DNA of 64,000 nt from Naasia sp. SYSU D00057 (GCF_017916505.1 NZ_JAFMSZ010000006.1:84562-148561); one strand, 5' to 3'; numbered from the stretch's first letter, positions 7,990-16,857 are shown. Translations and numbers: made by a program. The notes: generated from the sequence alone by a model not told the origin.

Positions 7990-9399
7990 ATGAGGCGGCA
8001 CTATCCGGGATCCTCCCGGCGGCACGTCCCGCATCTCACCGGGCGGGTCGTGTCGATGCTCGACGGCGTCTTCTTCCTGCTCGGCGCGGTCGCGGCCGGC
8101 TGGCTCGCGGTGCTCACCGTGCGGACGATCGTGCTCGGCGGCATCGAGGACTGGTGGCTGGTCCTCGTGCTGTGGCTGCTGCTCGCCTACCTCCTGCTGC
8201 CGCGGCTGCACACGATGCTCGCCCTCATCTACGTGCCCGACTACTTCATCGGCCGCACGCGCACCTACGAGGGGCTGCTCGGCGACCCCGTGAACGTCGC
8301 GTTCCTCGGCAGTGAGGAGCAGCTGCACACCGCGATGTCCCGCGCCGGCTGGCAGCTCGCCGACGAGCTCGGCTTCCGCAGCGGGCTGCGCATCGTCACG
8401 TCGACGCTCAGCCGCCGCACCTACCCGACGGCCCCGGTCAGTCCGCTCTTCCTGTTCGGCCGGATGCAGGAGTTCACCTACCAGCAGGAGGTGGAGGGCA
8501 GCCCGGCGCGGCGCCACCACGTGCGGTTCTGGCGCACGCCGGAGGGCTGGTTCCTGCCGGGCGGCGCGAAGGTCGACTGGCTCGCGGCCGGCACCTACGA
8601 CCGCAGGGTGGGCCTCTCGATCTTCACCCTGCAGATCACGCACAAGATCGCCGGCGACACCGACGTCGAGCGCGACCATATCGTCGGCACCGTCGAGCGG
8701 GCCGTTCCCGAGCTGGAGAAGAGCGTCATCCGCCATTTCTCCTCCGGCTACCACTCCCGCAACGGCGGCGGCGATGCGATCGAGACGGACGGCGACCTGC
8801 CGATCCTCGACCTCCGCGCGCTCCTTCCGCACGGCGCCGGCGGACCGACGACCACCTCGCACCGCACCGTCGGCTCTCTCGGCACTCAGGCGCGTGCGCT
8901 CGTCGAGGCGGTTCGCGACACCGCCTCCTCCAACCGGGTGAAGCGGCCGCTGACGCTCTACTTCGGCTACGGGCTCATGCTGCTGCGGGCCCTGGTCGCG
9001 GTCGGCACCGCGCTCGCCGGGGTGCTCGGCATCTTCGGCGCTGGACGCTCCTGGCCCCAGCCGACCTGGTGGATCGGCATGCCGGGCTCCCCGGAGGGGG
9101 CCTCCGTGCTCCTGCCCGGGATCGTCCTCGCCGGCCTCGTCTACGTGCTGATCGGCCAGTTCACCTTCACGGGCCACCCATCCGCACGGCTGCTCGCGCT
9201 CACCCTGAGCGTCGCGGGCATCCTGCTCGCGCTGACGTCCGGACCGGCCGAGCCCTCCGGCGTGATGTTCCGGCTCTGGATCGTCAACCTGGTGCTCGAC
9301 ATCGGGATCCTGCTGACCCTGTCCGCCGGGGACGTGCGCGACTTCCACCTCCGCACCAGCGCGCACCGCGACCGGGAGACCGCTCGGGCGGCCGGCTGA
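7990..9399 (+). CDS. LssY C-terminal domain membrane protein
   Basis: The product is a 469-residue membrane protein. Two hydrophobic helices (about residues 22-75) precede a soluble LssY-C-type domain (about residues 100-250: VNVAFLGSEEQLHTAMSRAG, WFLPGGAKVD, DRRVGLS and KIAGDTDVERDHI). After a hydrophilic linker, four more hydrophobic helices occupy about residues 318-460. LssY-C domains are often found near PAP2 phosphatases and DedA proteins, but their role is not established. The gene ends four bases before the stop of the convergent hydrolase gene. Confidence 0.82.
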   Translation: MRRHYPGSSRRHVPHLTGRVVSMLDGVFFLLGAVAAGWLAVLTVRTIVLGGIEDWWLVLVLWLLLAYLLLPRLHTMLALIYVPDYFIGRTRTYEGLLGDPVNVAFLGSEEQLHTAMSRAGWQLADELGFRSGLRIVTSTLSRRTYPTAPVSPLFLFGRMQEFTYQQEVEGSPARRHHVRFWRTPEGWFLPGGAKVDWLAAGTYDRRVGLSIFTLQITHKIAGDTDVERDHIVGTVERAVPELEKSVIRHFSSGYHSRNGGGDAIETDGDLPILDLRALLPHGAGGPTTTSHRTVGSLGTQARALVEAVRDTASSNRVKRPLTLYFGYGLMLLRALVAVGTALAGVLGIFGAGRSWPQPTWWIGMPGSPEGASVLLPGIVLAGLVYVLIGQFTFTGHPSARLLALTLSVAGILLALTSGPAEPSGVMFRLWIVNLVLDIGILLTLSAGDVRDFHLRTSAHRDRETARAAG

Positions 9400-9402
9400 C
9401 CG

Positions 9403-10251
9403 TCAGCGGGCTCGGGCGGTCTCCCGCCAGAACCCGGTGACGAGCTCGGCGAACTCTGCGGCCCGCTCGATCTGCGGCATGTGCCCGGTCTCCTCGAAGA
9501 GATGCGTCTGGGCGGACGGCAGAGCGGCCCTCGCCGCCTCGAGATGCAGGGCGGGGAGGATGAGGTCGTTCTCGCCCCAGACGACGAGCACGGGCAGGTC
9601 GAGGCGGCCGACCCGGGCGAGCAGGTCGGCCCGCCACTCCTCGCGCACTCCGCGGATCGTGCCGAGGTCGCGTGCCGCCTCGAGCATCGCGCCGCGCGGG
9701 CGGCGCTGCAGCTCGTAGGCGTGCCGGATGCGCTCCTCAGTGAGGAAGTCGGAGCTGTGGAAGATGCCCCGGAGGCTGCGGGCGGCGCCTCGACGGCTCG
9801 GCGTGAGCAGGACGCGCGTGAGCGGCCGCACGGCGAGCAGACGCAGCGCGAGGGTCACCTCGCGGCCGAAGCCCGCGCTGTTCACGAGCACCAGGTCGCG
9901 CACCCGCTCGGGATGCGTCGCCGCGAACGTCATCGCGACGGCGCCGCCGAGGGAGTTGCCGACGAGGTGCACGGGGTCGGTCACGCCGAGCTCGTCGAGG
10001 AAGTCGGCCAGCCATCCGCCGAGCCGCTCGAGGGTGGTGGTGCCGGGCAGCTTGTCGGACCAGCCGAAGCCGGGCAGATCGACGCTGATCACACGCCGCC
10101 CGTCCGGCAGCAGCTCGTGCTGTTCCGTCCAGTCCTCGAGGCTGCGGCCGATCCCGTGCACGAGCAGCACGGGATCTCCGGACCCGGTCTCGCGGTAGCG
10201 CACGGTTCGGCCACGGACGACCAGCTTCGACGTGGTGGTGCTGTCGGTCAC
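9403..10251 (-). CDS. Alpha/beta hydrolase coupled to the EthA-like monooxygenase
   Basis: This 282-residue serine hydrolase has HGIGRS as the oxyanion loop, the nucleophile elbow GNSLGG with Ser100, an acid residue in WGENDLILP and the catalytic His in FEETGHMPQ. It is probably cytoplasmic. The GTG start overlaps the stop of the Baeyer-Villiger monooxygenase gene (GTGA at 10248-10251), so the two are translationally coupled. Since such monooxygenases make esters or lactones, an esterase or lactonase acting on that product is a natural inference; the exact substrate is unknown. Confidence 0.87.
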   Translation of the reverse strand: MTDSTTTSKLVVRGRTVRYRETGSGDPVLLVHGIGRSLEDWTEQHELLPDGRRVISVDLPGFGWSDKLPGTTTLERLGGWLADFLDELGVTDPVHLVGNSLGGAVAMTFAATHPERVRDLVLVNSAGFGREVTLALRLLAVRPLTRVLLTPSRRGAARSLRGIFHSSDFLTEERIRHAYELQRRPRGAMLEAARDLGTIRGVREEWRADLLARVGRLDLPVLVVWGENDLILPALHLEAARAALPSAQTHLFEETGHMPQIERAAEFAELVTGFWRETARAR

Positions 10252-11741
10252 CGCGTCTCCACCGGCTGTGTCCGGCGCGAGGACGACCGGCTGAACCGCA
10301 CGCCGTCGGTGACCGGTCCCCGGCGCAGGAGGCGCAGGTCGCGCGGGTAGTTCTGGTGCAGCCGCCACGGGGTCGCCCTGCCCTGCTTGGGCAGGATGTG
10401 CAGGCCTCGGCGGACGTAGCCGGACGTGAAGTCGAGCAGCGGCTCGAGGGCCGCCCGATCGTCGAGCTCGGCGGGTGGGGTCGGCGTGACCGTGTCGGTG
10501 CCGGTCGCGGCGAGATGTCGGAGCAGGCGGCACACGTATCGGGCGACCAGGTCGGACTTGAGCGTCCAGGACGCGTTCGTGTAGCCGATCGTCAGGGCGA
10601 AGTTGGGCACGCCGGAGAGCATCATGCCCTTGTAGGCGACCGTGTCGGCCACGTCGACCTCGCTGCCGTCGACGGTCAGCGCGATGCCGCCGATCGGCAG
10701 GAGGGTGAGCCCCGTCGCCGTCACGATGACGTCCGCGGGCAGGACGCGTCCCGACTTCAGCAGGATGCCGTCCCGGGTGAAGCGCTCGACGGAGTCGGTG
10801 ACGATCTCGGCGCCGCCGGAGCGGACGGCGTCGAAGATGTCGCCGTCGGGCGCGAGGCAGAGCCGCTGGTCCCACGGCTCGTAGCTCGGGGTGAGGTGCT
10901 CGTCGATGAACCGCGCGTCGAGCTTCCGCAGCTGCTCGCGTCGCAGGGCCGACTTGACCACGCCGGGCAGCACGCGACTGAGCCGGTAGGTGAGGGACGA
11001 GTAGAGCACGTTCTTCCAGCGGACGAGCGCGTACGCCGGCCGCTCCGGCAGAGCGCGCCTCGCCCAGTCCGCGATGCGGTCGCGGCTGGCGCGCGACGAG
11101 ATCCAGGTAGGGGAGCGCTGCAGCATCGTCACGCGCTCGGCGATGCCGGCGAGTGCGGGCACGAGCGTCACCGCCGTCGCGCCCGAGCCGATCACGACCA
11201 CGCGGGTGCCCGTGCAGTCGAGGTCCTCGGGCCAGTGCTGCGGATGCACGACGGTGCCGGCGAAGTCGTCCCGCCCCGGGAAGTCGGGCGTGTAGCCCTC
11301 GTCGTAGCGGTAGTAGCCGGAGCAGACGAAGAGGAACGAGCAGGTCAGCACGATCCGCTCCAGGGTGTCGGTGCGCTCGGCCGTCACCGTCCACCGGGCC
11401 TCGTCGGAGCTCCAGTCCGCCCTGAGCACCCTGTGCCGATAGCGGATGCGCCGGTCGACCCCGTACTTGCGGGCCGTGGCCGCGAGGTACTCCCGGATCG
11501 CGCCGCCCTCGGCGATCGTGGCCGGGTCGCGCCACGGCTCGAACTCGTAGCCGAAGGTGAACATGTCCGAGTCCGACCGGATCCCGGGATACCGGAACAG
11601 GTCCCACGTGCCGCCGAGAGAGTCGCGCGACTCGAGCACGGCGAACGTCCGATCCGGGCACTCCCGCACCAGGTGGCAGCCCGCGCCGATGCCGGAGATG
11701 CCGGCACCCACGATCAGCACGTCCACGTGTTCGCCCGGCAT
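10248..11741 (-). CDS. ethA: EthA-like Baeyer-Villiger flavin monooxygenase
   Basis: This 497-residue FAD/NADPH enzyme inserts an oxygen atom next to a ketone (and oxidises sulfur in some thioamides). The FAD-binding GAGISGIGAG is at residues 12-21, the Baeyer-Villiger fingerprint FAGTVVHPQHWP near residues 157-168, and the NADPH-binding GSGATAVTLVPALA near residues 181-194. Long stretches resemble mycobacterial EthA, for example GGTWDLFRYPGIRSDSDM and YKGMMLSG. It is the middle gene of a minus-strand SDR, monooxygenase, hydrolase set. EthA activates thioamide prodrugs in mycobacteria; here a catabolic or detoxifying role is as likely. Confidence 0.92.
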   Translation of the reverse strand: MPGEHVDVLIVGAGISGIGAGCHLVRECPDRTFAVLESRDSLGGTWDLFRYPGIRSDSDMFTFGYEFEPWRDPATIAEGGAIREYLAATARKYGVDRRIRYRHRVLRADWSSDEARWTVTAERTDTLERIVLTCSFLFVCSGYYRYDEGYTPDFPGRDDFAGTVVHPQHWPEDLDCTGTRVVVIGSGATAVTLVPALAGIAERVTMLQRSPTWISSRASRDRIADWARRALPERPAYALVRWKNVLYSSLTYRLSRVLPGVVKSALRREQLRKLDARFIDEHLTPSYEPWDQRLCLAPDGDIFDAVRSGGAEIVTDSVERFTRDGILLKSGRVLPADVIVTATGLTLLPIGGIALTVDGSEVDVADTVAYKGMMLSGVPNFALTIGYTNASWTLKSDLVARYVCRLLRHLAATGTDTVTPTPPAELDDRAALEPLLDFTSGYVRRGLHILPKQGRATPWRLHQNYPRDLRLLRRGPVTDGVRFSRSSSRRTQPVETR

Positions 11742-11864
11742 GCCCGCCCCCGTCGTCCTTCCCGTCCGACGCTAGCAAGCCGCGCCGGGGAGGAAGTGCC
11801 GGCGGCGGTGCCCCTTGATTTCCTGCTCCGGCCGTTCCTCGTCTGCGCGGGAACGGCCGGCCGG

Positions 11865-12641
11865 TCACAGCCCGCCGGCCACCGCGATGGTCGTCGCCGT
11901 CACGTACGCCGCGCGGTCGGAGAGCGCCCAGAGCACGGCGTCGGCGATCTCCTCCGGAGTCGCGACCCGGCCGAGCGGGATGCGCGCCGCGACGCGGGCA
12001 AGCCGGTCCGGGTCGCCGCCTGCGGCGTGGATCGTGGTGTCCGTCGTGCCGGGGGAGACGCCCACCACGCGGATGCCCTGCCCGGCCACCTCGCGGCCGA
12101 GGCCGAGGGTGAATGCATCGACAGCGGCCTTCGACGCCGCATACCCGATGTACTCGCCGGGAGAGCCGGTCCGAGCGGCCACCGAGCTGAGGTTCACGAT
12201 CACTCCCGGCGCTCCGCTCCGGCTCCACTCGGCGACGACGGCTCGGCTCAGGGCCATCACGCCGAGGACGTTCACGGCGAAGACGTCGCGGAGCACCTCG
12301 TCGGTGCTGTCCGCGAACCGGCCCAGTCCTCCGGTGATCCCCGCGTTGTTGACGAGGGCGGTGAGCGGACCGTTCCCATCGACCGCGGCGGCGATCACTC
12401 CGGCCGCCCGCTCCGTCTCGCGGACGTCGGAGCGGAGCGGGAGCACGCTCGGTCCCAGGTCTGCGGCGAGGGCCTCCGCGCCGTCGGCGTCCTGCGAGTA
12501 GGTGAACGTGACGCGACAGCCATCGGCGACGGCGGCGCGCACGATCGCCGCGCCGATGCCACGGGATCCGCCGGTCACCAGGACGTGCCGTGCGCTTCGT
12601 GCGCCGTTCGTCGGGACGGGCTCTACCAGGTCGGCGCTCAT
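11865..12641 (-). CDS. Short-chain dehydrogenase/reductase
   Basis: This 258-residue classical SDR has the nucleotide-binding motif TGGSRGIG at residues 23-30, NNAG at 98-101, the catalytic Ser at 152-153 and YAASK at 167-171. The basic residue after the glycine motif and the lack of an early acidic residue suggest NADP(H). It could oxidise a secondary alcohol to a ketone or run in reverse. It lies 123 bases upstream of the monooxygenase gene on the same strand and may belong to the same transcription unit. It is divergent from the aldo/keto reductase gene. Confidence 0.9.
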   Translation of the reverse strand: MSADLVEPVPTNGARSARHVLVTGGSRGIGAAIVRAAVADGCRVTFTYSQDADGAEALAADLGPSVLPLRSDVRETERAAGVIAAAVDGNGPLTALVNNAGITGGLGRFADSTDEVLRDVFAVNVLGVMALSRAVVAEWSRSGAPGVIVNLSSVAARTGSPGEYIGYAASKAAVDAFTLGLGREVAGQGIRVVGVSPGTTDTTIHAAGGDPDRLARVAARIPLGRVATPEEIADAVLWALSDRAAYVTATTIAVAGGL

Positions 12642-12700
12642 GCCGTCGAGGGTATCGACGGCGGAAGCGCCGCCAGGGGAGCAGGAGTAAGACTTTCGGG

Positions 12701-13630
12701 ATGAAGACTCTGACCTTCCCCGGCACCGACGTCGTCGCCTCCAACATCATCCTCGGCCTCATGCGCATCCAGTCGCTCGACGACGACGAGCTGCGCACCC
12801 TCGTGGGCACGGCACGGGACGCCGGCATCAACTTCTTCGACCACGCCGACGTCTACGGCGGCGAGGTGCACGGCTGCGAGCAGCGCTGGGGCGACGCGGC
12901 CCCGGTGCCCGCCGCCGAGCGGGAGCAGATCATCCTGCAGAGCAAGGTCGGCATCCGGAACGGCTACTTCGACTTCTCGAAGGAGCACATCCTGGAGGGC
13001 GTCGAGGGGTCGCTGGCGGCGCTCAAGACCGACTACCTCGACATCCTGCTGCTGCATCGCCCCGACGCCCTCGTCGAGCCCGACGAGGTCGCGGAGGCCT
13101 TCGACGAGCTGGAGTCCGCGGGCAAGGTCCGCCACTTCGGCGTCTCCAACCACACCCCCCTGCAGGTCGACCTGCTCAAGCGGTCGGTGCGGCAGCCGCT
13201 CATCGTCAACCAGGTGCAGCTGAGCATCACGCACGCCCCGCTCATCGCCGCGGGCGTCGCCAGCAACATGCAGGGCCTCGACCAGTCGATCGACCGCGAC
13301 AACGGCATCCTCGACTACTCGCGGCTGCACGGGATCACGCTGCAGGCCTGGTCGCCGTTCCAGAAGGGCTTCTTCGACGGCGTCTTCCTCGGCGACCGCG
13401 AGACCTATCCCGAGCTCAACGAGCGGATCGACGCACTCGCGGAGAAGTACGGCGTCACGCCGACCGGCATCGCGGTCGCCTGGATCACCCGGCACCCTGC
13501 GAACATCCAGGTCGTGCTCGGCACCACGAACGCGGGCCGTGTGCAGGAGTCGGCCGCCGGGTCGGACCTGCGCCTCAGCCGCGAGGAGTGGTACGGCCTG
13601 TTCAAGGCCGCCGGCTACACGGTTCCCTGA
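12701..13630 (+). CDS. Aldo/keto reductase (YdhF-like)
   Basis: This 309-residue NADPH-dependent oxidoreductase has the AKR tetrad Asp47, Tyr52, Lys82 and a His in LLLHRPD near residue 116. NQVQLSITH and a C-terminal coenzyme-binding part (VVLGTTNAGRVQESA) fit the oxidoreductase YdhF branch. The ATG at 12701 begins the conserved start of the family; longer in-frame starts lie inside the divergent SDR gene and are unlikely. AGGAG sits 13 bases upstream, slightly far. The substrate is unknown. Confidence 0.9.
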   Translation: MKTLTFPGTDVVASNIILGLMRIQSLDDDELRTLVGTARDAGINFFDHADVYGGEVHGCEQRWGDAAPVPAAEREQIILQSKVGIRNGYFDFSKEHILEGVEGSLAALKTDYLDILLLHRPDALVEPDEVAEAFDELESAGKVRHFGVSNHTPLQVDLLKRSVRQPLIVNQVQLSITHAPLIAAGVASNMQGLDQSIDRDNGILDYSRLHGITLQAWSPFQKGFFDGVFLGDRETYPELNERIDALAEKYGVTPTGIAVAWITRHPANIQVVLGTTNAGRVQESAAGSDLRLSREEWYGLFKAAGYTVP

Positions 13631-13679
13631 TCGTCGCGCCCGGAGGCGCCGGTGCGGTTGACTGGCAGCGGAGGTGCCG

Positions 13680-14033
13680 ATGGAGCGCGTGTGTTTCCAG
13701 CTGCAGGTGAAGCCGGACCGGATCGACGAGTACGTGCGGCGGCATGCGGCCGTGTGGCCGGACATGCTGCGCGCGATCGCGGACTCGGGGCGGCGCAACT
13801 ACTCGCTGTTCCTGCGTCCCGACGGTCTGCTGATCGGCTATTACGAGACCGACTCCGACGAGGAGTCGGCCCGGCGGCTGCGCGAGGACCCGCGCACCGC
13901 CGCGTGGGAGGCCGAGATGGCGGACTTCTTCGTGACGCTCGAGGGAACGCGAGCCGACCAGGGGGCGGAGCAGCTGCGCGAGGTGTTCAACCTGGCCGAC
14001 CAGCTGTCGGCGCTGGACACCGCGGGGCGGTGA
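13680..14033 (+). CDS. rhaM: L-rhamnose mutarotase family protein
   Basis: This 117-residue cytoplasmic protein of the RhaM (DUF718) family interconverts the alpha and beta anomers of L-rhamnose. VCFQLQVKPDRIDEYVRRH, WPDMLRAI with an active-site His and Trp, NYSLFLRPDGLLIGYYE and the WEAEMADFF region are conserved. The ATG follows GGAGG at good spacing; a GTG six bases upstream is the alternative start. No rhamnose kinase, isomerase or transporter is nearby, so the mutarotase appears to act with genes elsewhere. Confidence 0.88.
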   Translation: MERVCFQLQVKPDRIDEYVRRHAAVWPDMLRAIADSGRRNYSLFLRPDGLLIGYYETDSDEESARRLREDPRTAAWEAEMADFFVTLEGTRADQGAEQLREVFNLADQLSALDTAGR

Positions 14034-14071
14034 CGCCGTAGCCTGGGGCCACGGGATCGAGGAGGACCACC

Positions 14072-14224
14072 GTGGACGGGTTTCCGAGGGAGCTGTGGCT
14101 GCTCGTGGTCGTCGTGCTCAACCTGGGCTGGCTGACCGTCGCGATCTACTTCGCCGTCCAGTACTTCCGCCGCAACCGGGGAAGCGACCGGGACCGGCGC
14201 CCCGACGGACGCGAGGACCGCTGA
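14072..14224 (+). CDS. Small single-pass membrane protein
   Basis: This is a 50-residue reading frame with GTG start and GGAGG just upstream. It has one hydrophobic helix (about residues 8-28, ELWLLVVVVLNLGWLTVAIY) followed by a strongly basic and acidic tail rich in Arg and Asp, so the tail should face the cytoplasm. The stop is one base before the ATG of the DUF2809 gene, which suggests joint transcription and translation. No family is recognised. Confidence 0.65.
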   Translation: MDGFPRELWLLVVVVLNLGWLTVAIYFAVQYFRRNRGSDRDRRPDGREDR

Positions 14225-14225
14225 C

Positions 14226-14681
14226 ATGGCGGAGGCGGCCCCGCCCGAGCCCGACGACGTGCTCGAGCGCGACACGGCGGCAGCCGTCCGCCCCGCTCGA
14301 GCACGCGTGCGGATCGTCGCCGCCGCCGTCCTCGTCATCGCGGCGGGGCTGCTCGTGCACAGCACCGTTCCCGGGCTGCCCGGCGATGTGACGGCCGACG
14401 CGCTCTACGCCCTCCTCGCCTACCTCGTCGCCGCATTCCTGCTGCCGCGTGGGCCCGCGCTCGTCCTCGCGGCACTCGCGCTGGCCCTCTGCTGCCTCAT
14501 CGAGGTCTGGCAGCTCACCGGAACGCCCGCGGCGCTCGTCGACGTGTTCCCGCCGGCCCGGCTGCTCGTCGGCACGACGTTCTCCGCGCTCGACCTCGCC
14601 GCCTACGCGGCCGGCGTCCTCGTCGGCGTGCTCGCCGACCGCGCCCTCACCGGCGCCACTCCGCCTCCGCCACCGCGGTGA
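14226..14681 (+). CDS. DUF2809 family membrane protein
   Basis: This 151-residue protein has four predicted membrane helices between about residues 30 and 140. The pattern GDVTADALYALLAYLVAAFL, IEVWQLTG and LVGTTFSALDLAAY matches DUF2809, a family of unknown function. Its start is one base after the stop of the small membrane protein gene. Its last 35 bases overlap the end of the gene on the opposite strand. Confidence 0.85.
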   Translation: MAEAAPPEPDDVLERDTAAAVRPARARVRIVAAAVLVIAAGLLVHSTVPGLPGDVTADALYALLAYLVAAFLLPRGPALVLAALALALCCLIEVWQLTGTPAALVDVFPPARLLVGTTFSALDLAAYAAGVLVGVLADRALTGATPPPPPR

Positions 14682-14967
14682 CGGCCGCGACGTCGGAGAA
14701 GGCGAGCGCGTCGCGCCGCCCGGCGACGAACACCACGGCGGTCCCGTCGAAGCGGAAGCGGCCGTAGTCGACGCGGTCGTTCCGTCGCCAGCGGGTCGCC
14801 TCGATCATCAGGTCCGGCCCCACCCGGTGCAGCTCGTAGCGGGCGTCGACGCCGACCGCGCGGATCAGGATGAGCCGCTCGTTCGGCGTGCCGGGCAGGC
14901 TGCGGTTCACCAGCCAGCCGCGGGGAGCTGCCAGCTCGGCGTCCGTCCCGAGATCCGTGATCGTCAT
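14647..14967 (-). CDS. Uncharacterised 106-residue protein
   Basis: The ATG start is preceded by AGGAGCAGGG at suitable spacing. The product is soluble, with alternating strand-like segments (LILIRAVGVDARYELHR, DLMIEATRW, GTAVVFVAGRRDALAFSD) and no family I recognise. It converges with the DUF2809 gene and shares 35 bases with it. Codon use is like that of its neighbours, which supports a real gene. Confidence 0.65.
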   Translation of the reverse strand: MTITDLGTDAELAAPRGWLVNRSLPGTPNERLILIRAVGVDARYELHRVGPDLMIEATRWRRNDRVDYGRFRFDGTAVVFVAGRRDALAFSDVAAVTAVAEAEWRR

Positions 14968-15150
14968 CCCTGCTCCTTGCTGATCGTGGCGCCCGCGTCC
15001 TGTCGACGGCGGGGCCGCGTCGTGGACGCTAGCGGCGGCCGGTGACATCGCCGTGAACGGCGGGAAGCGGGAATTTCGGGCATGGCGCGTTCCGCGGTCG
15101 CTGTGTACGTTGTCCGCATCGCGCGGCGTGGCGCGGGAAGAGGTGGCGGA

Positions 15151-16506
15151 ATGGGCGATGCGGTCCTCACCGAGGAGCTGCGCTCCCGGGTCAACGGCGA
15201 GGTGCTCGCGCGGGGCGACGAGGCCTACGAGCGGGAGCGCCCTGCGTACGTCGACGCGGGGGAGCCGGCGATCATCGTGCGTCCGGAGGCGCCGGACGAG
15301 GTCGGCCGCATCGTGCGCTACGCGGCCAAGCAGAACATGCCCATCTCGGTGCGCTGCGGCGGGCACGGCGCGTCGGCGTTCGCGAACCCCGACGGCCTCG
15401 TCATCGACCTGTCGCGTCTCACCGACATCGACGTGCGCCCGGACGGCACCGTGCGGATCGGCGGCGGCGCGACCTGGGGCGCCGTGGCCGAGCGGCTCGG
15501 CGAGGAGGGGCTCGCCCTCACCTCCGGCGACACCCGGAGCGTCGGCGTCGGCGGGCTGACGCTCGGCGGCGGCATCGGCTGGATGGTGCGCCAATACGGC
15601 CTCGCCCTCGACAGCCTCGCCGAGGCGGAGGTCGTGCTCGCGAGCGGTGAGACGGTCACGGCGAGCGAGAGCCGGAACCCCGACCTGTTCTGGGCGATCC
15701 GGGGCGGCGGCGGCAACTTCGGCATCGTCACCTCGTTCACGTTCCGTGCGCACCCGCTCGAGCGGGTCGTGTTCGGCACGCTCACCTTCGGCCTCGACGA
15801 CCTCCCCGGCCTGCTGCGCGGCTGGCGGGACGCCATGCGGGTCGCGCCCGAGGAGCTCAACACGACGGTGCTCGCCATGCCGCCCTTCGGCGAGGAGCCC
15901 CCCGGCGTCCAGGTCCTCGTCTGCTGGTCCGGCGCGGAGGAGGCGGCCGACGCGGCGCTCGCTCCGCTGCTCGCGCTGCCCGGGCTCGTCCGCGCGGAGG
16001 TCGCGCCGACCGCCTACGCCGACGTGCTCGAGGAGCCGATGAAGCCGGAGGGGCCGATCACGATGGTCGACTACAACGGCTTCGCCGCCGACTTCGACGA
16101 CGCCACCATCGACGCCCTCATCGCGGCGCGTGCCGAGGCGGCCATGTCGGTGCTGATGATCCGGTACCTGCGCGGCGCCTTCAACCGCGTGCCCGCCGAC
16201 GCCACCGCGTTCGCGCACCGGGACGCGGAGGTGCTGCTCATCCTCGCCGCGTTCCTGCCCGGCGACGTCGACCCCGCCGAGGTCGACGGACTGCGCGAGC
16301 GCTGGTCGGCGCTCGACGAGCGCACCCTCGGCATGTACAGCAACTTCGCCGCGACCTCCGGCGAGAACATCACGGGGCGCATCTTCCCGCCGGCCACGCT
16401 GGAGCGGCTGCGCGAGGTGAAGCGGGCGTACGACCCGCGCAACCTGTTCGCACGCAACCACAACATCCGCCCGGCGGAGGGCGCTGTCATGGCGATGCCC
16501 GGCTAG
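15151..16506 (+). CDS. FAD-linked oxidoreductase of the berberine-bridge-enzyme type
   Basis: This 451-residue protein has an FAD-binding PCMH domain (about residues 35-205) and a C-terminal BBE segment (RAYDPRNLFARNHNI). His72 in RCGGHGASA is the expected covalent flavin attachment site. The second site, normally Cys in a GxCxxVGVGG context, is replaced by Arg-Ser in SGDTRSVGVGG, so a single covalent bond is inferred. Such enzymes oxidise alcohols, sugars or alkaloids using oxygen. The ATG follows GGAAGAGG. A Dabb-domain gene follows 36 bases later. Confidence 0.9.
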   Translation: MGDAVLTEELRSRVNGEVLARGDEAYERERPAYVDAGEPAIIVRPEAPDEVGRIVRYAAKQNMPISVRCGGHGASAFANPDGLVIDLSRLTDIDVRPDGTVRIGGGATWGAVAERLGEEGLALTSGDTRSVGVGGLTLGGGIGWMVRQYGLALDSLAEAEVVLASGETVTASESRNPDLFWAIRGGGGNFGIVTSFTFRAHPLERVVFGTLTFGLDDLPGLLRGWRDAMRVAPEELNTTVLAMPPFGEEPPGVQVLVCWSGAEEAADAALAPLLALPGLVRAEVAPTAYADVLEEPMKPEGPITMVDYNGFAADFDDATIDALIAARAEAAMSVLMIRYLRGAFNRVPADATAFAHRDAEVLLILAAFLPGDVDPAEVDGLRERWSALDERTLGMYSNFAATSGENITGRIFPPATLERLREVKRAYDPRNLFARNHNIRPAEGAVMAMPG

Positions 16507-16542
16507 CGTCGGAGGCATCCGCCGGATGCGAAGGGGCCCCCA

Positions 16543-16857
16543 ATGACCGCGATCGTGCATGTCGTGCTCGTGAAGTGGCGGGACGACGTCCCCGCCGCCG
16601 ACCGGGAGAGGATCGCCCGCGACGCGCGGGCGATGGCGGACGCGATCCCCGGCATCCTCGCCCTCGAGGAGGGCCCGAGCGTGAGCCCCGAGGGGCTCGA
16701 GCAGGGCTTCGAGTGGGGGCTCGTCGTCACCTTCGAGAGCCCCGAGGCGCGCGACGGCTACCTGCCGCATCCGGTGCACGCGGCGGTGGGGAAGCGGATC
16801 GGCGCAGGCGCCGAGCGGCTCGTGGTCTTCGACGTCGCCGCCGACCGCGTGGGCTGA
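16543..16857 (+). CDS. Dabb (stress-responsive alpha/beta barrel) protein
   Basis: This 104-residue protein is of the Dabb family, which forms dimeric alpha/beta barrels. IVHVVLVKWRDDV, the central FEWGLVVTFESPEARDGYLPH and a C-terminal strand VVFDVA are typical. The function is usually unknown, although some members are enzymes of aromatic polyketide or acid metabolism. It may be cotranscribed with the upstream flavoprotein gene. Confidence 0.85.
   Translation: MTAIVHVVLVKWRDDVPAADRERIARDARAMADAIPGILALEEGPSVSPEGLEQGFEWGLVVTFESPEARDGYLPHPVHAAVGKRIGAGAERLVVFDVAADRVG

Noticed and set aside
9403..12831. A single open frame of over 1100 codons on the minus strand across three genes
   Set aside because: Only its end (the hydrolase) has a protein-like sequence; the rest is Arg/Pro/Ala-rich antiframe to the monooxygenase and SDR genes, a usual by-product of high GC.
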